This document shows positions 63,438 to 64,000 of a stretch of DNA of 64,000 nt, one piece after another. Position numbers and translations under genes: made by a program. The DNA comes from Campylobacter sputorum (GTDB lineage Bacteria > Campylobacterota > Campylobacteria > Campylobacterales > Campylobacteraceae), in assembly GCF_002220775.1 (NCBI RefSeq), contig NZ_CP019685.1, forward strand, positions 744,001-808,000, given 5' to 3'. Within the stretch, counting starts at the first letter, position 1, and each line of letters starts with the position of its first letter. A model generated the notes under the pieces. The model did not search any database and was not told the DNA's origin. It worked only from the letters and a program-made list of their open reading frames with translations.

Positions 63438-63991
63438 TTTTCTCCAAAATCCTTACCGAAATTTGGATCTTTAGTGATGTCATATTCTTTTAAATTTGGG
63501 CTTTCTACGCTACTACCGCCATTATAAAATTCGCTTTGATTTGGTTTTTGTTCTAAATTTTGTATAGTTTGAGGTGGATTATATGGTTGTTTCTTTTCCA
63601 TAGTTTTGCAAATATCAGTTGATCTAATAGCAGCTATTATTTCATCCATACTTGGCTCGCTTATGGTTTTTAATTCTATGATATACATAGCTTCTAAATC
63701 AACATTGTATCTCTTTCTAGCATATTCTAAAACCATATTTTTAAAGTTTTCTTTACCTTTAGAAGTCATTATATCTTCTACAAAATAGCTACTTATGATA
63801 ACATTTATACTATCTAAAATTTTACCTTTATTTTCCATCAGATCTCTTCCTATAAGTTCAACACTCAAAGAAACTTTTCTAATGTTGTTTTTTTCAGCTT
63901 TTGAGTATAAATTTGTTTCAAAATTTTCTATATTTATCCCCTCGCTAAAACTAAAAGACAAAAAAAATAAAAGTAAAAATAAAACTTTCAT
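63434..63991 (-). CDS. Periplasmic protein with FliL-like core
   Basis: A signal peptide (MKVLFLLLFFLSFSFS) starts this 185-aa protein. Residues 35-110 (VSLSVELIGRD ... ILDSINVIISSYFVEDIMTSKGKENFKNMVLEYARKRY) resemble the periplasmic domain of FliL: a hydrophobic strand, a helix leading into the L-T-x-x-G-K motif, and a long helix. A Pro/Asn-rich, probably unstructured tail follows (about 135-185). It lacks FliL's membrane anchor. The position corresponds to C. jejuni Cj0944c. Start ATG 63991 with GGAGTTATT. A role beside the flagellar stator or in lipoprotein transport is not shown. Confidence 0.8.
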   Translation of the reverse strand: MKVLFLLLFFLSFSFSEGINIENFETNLYSKAEKNNIRKVSLSVELIGRDLMENKGKILDSINVIISSYFVEDIMTSKGKENFKNMVLEYARKRYNVDLEAMYIIELKTISEPSMDEIIAAIRSTDICKTMEKKQPYNPPQTIQNLEQKPNQSEFYNGGSSVESPNLKEYDITKDPNFGKDFGEN

Positions 63992-64000
63992 AATAACTCC

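Noticed and set aside
1-64000. tRNA, rRNA, CRISPR arrays, IS elements and poly-G contingency tracts
   Set aside because: I looked in all gaps and found no cloverleaf, spaced repeat series, transposase or G run of eight or more. A covariance-model scan would be needed to exclude small RNAs.

Overview
The window is AT-rich chromosomal DNA from a Campylobacter species or a very close relative. Marker genes are PglB/PglA/PglC/PglD N-glycosylation proteins, a FlgS-type kinase, a XerH recombinase and many TTG/GTG starts. Gene blocks keep the order known from C. jejuni: glmU-coaBC-hypothetical-uppS-pilD-LptG-like-truA; mraY-murD beside gpmI; pgpA-ATP-sulfurylase-like-regulator-ispDF; and LolC-like-secA beside lolA. 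The blocks are shuffled relative to C. jejuni and the LOS cluster differs. With meso-DAP dehydrogenase and ecotin also present, this points to a non-jejuni species that I cannot name.

Layout. 1-7430: start of a carboxyltransferase gene, then a tightly coupled run of cell-wall and housekeeping genes. 7527-9970: mraY-murD plus a 54-codon small membrane ORF. 10050-15153: gpmI, then the operon ispDF - pseudo-receiver regulator - degenerate ATP sulfurylase - pgpA. 15260-20315: thiC-mrp, a nicotinate phosphoribosyltransferase, a DNA glycosylase and meso-DAP dehydrogenase. 20369-30483: LOS/LPS cluster, mostly minus strand, with glycosyltransferases, two NodB-type deacetylases, O-antigen ligase, an ELM1-like protein, LpxL, a YrbL-like gene and one glycosyltransferase pseudogene broken by several frameshifts. 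30568-33430: nucleotide-sugar dehydrogenase, exonuclease and exported LigE-type ligase.

33440-45817 is the protein N-glycosylation locus: galE/gne, ecotin, a Wzx-like flippase where C. jejuni has the ABC flippase PglK, a GT25, two PglH-like GT4 enzymes around a GT2, pglJ, then pglB-pglA-pglC-pglD behind a separate promoter. pglE and pglF are absent from the window. The assembly logic is: PglC primes the lipid, PglA/J/H-like enzymes extend, the flippase translocates, and PglB transfers to D/E-X-N-X-S/T sequons. Several envelope proteins here carry such sequons.

45814-64000: aminofutalosine deaminase-like hydrolase, sppA, flgS with a nuclease-fold partner, a class V aminotransferase, a monohaem cytochrome, upp, luxS, a chemoreceptor with a CxxCH haem motif, murG-ftsW, xerH, a LolC-like permease, secA, lolA and a periplasmic protein resembling FliL. 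A perfectly abutting 344-bp tandem duplication lies between sppA and flgS. A short HipA-like relic lies in the 58.3-59.0 kb gap. I see no tRNA, rRNA, IS element or CRISPR array.
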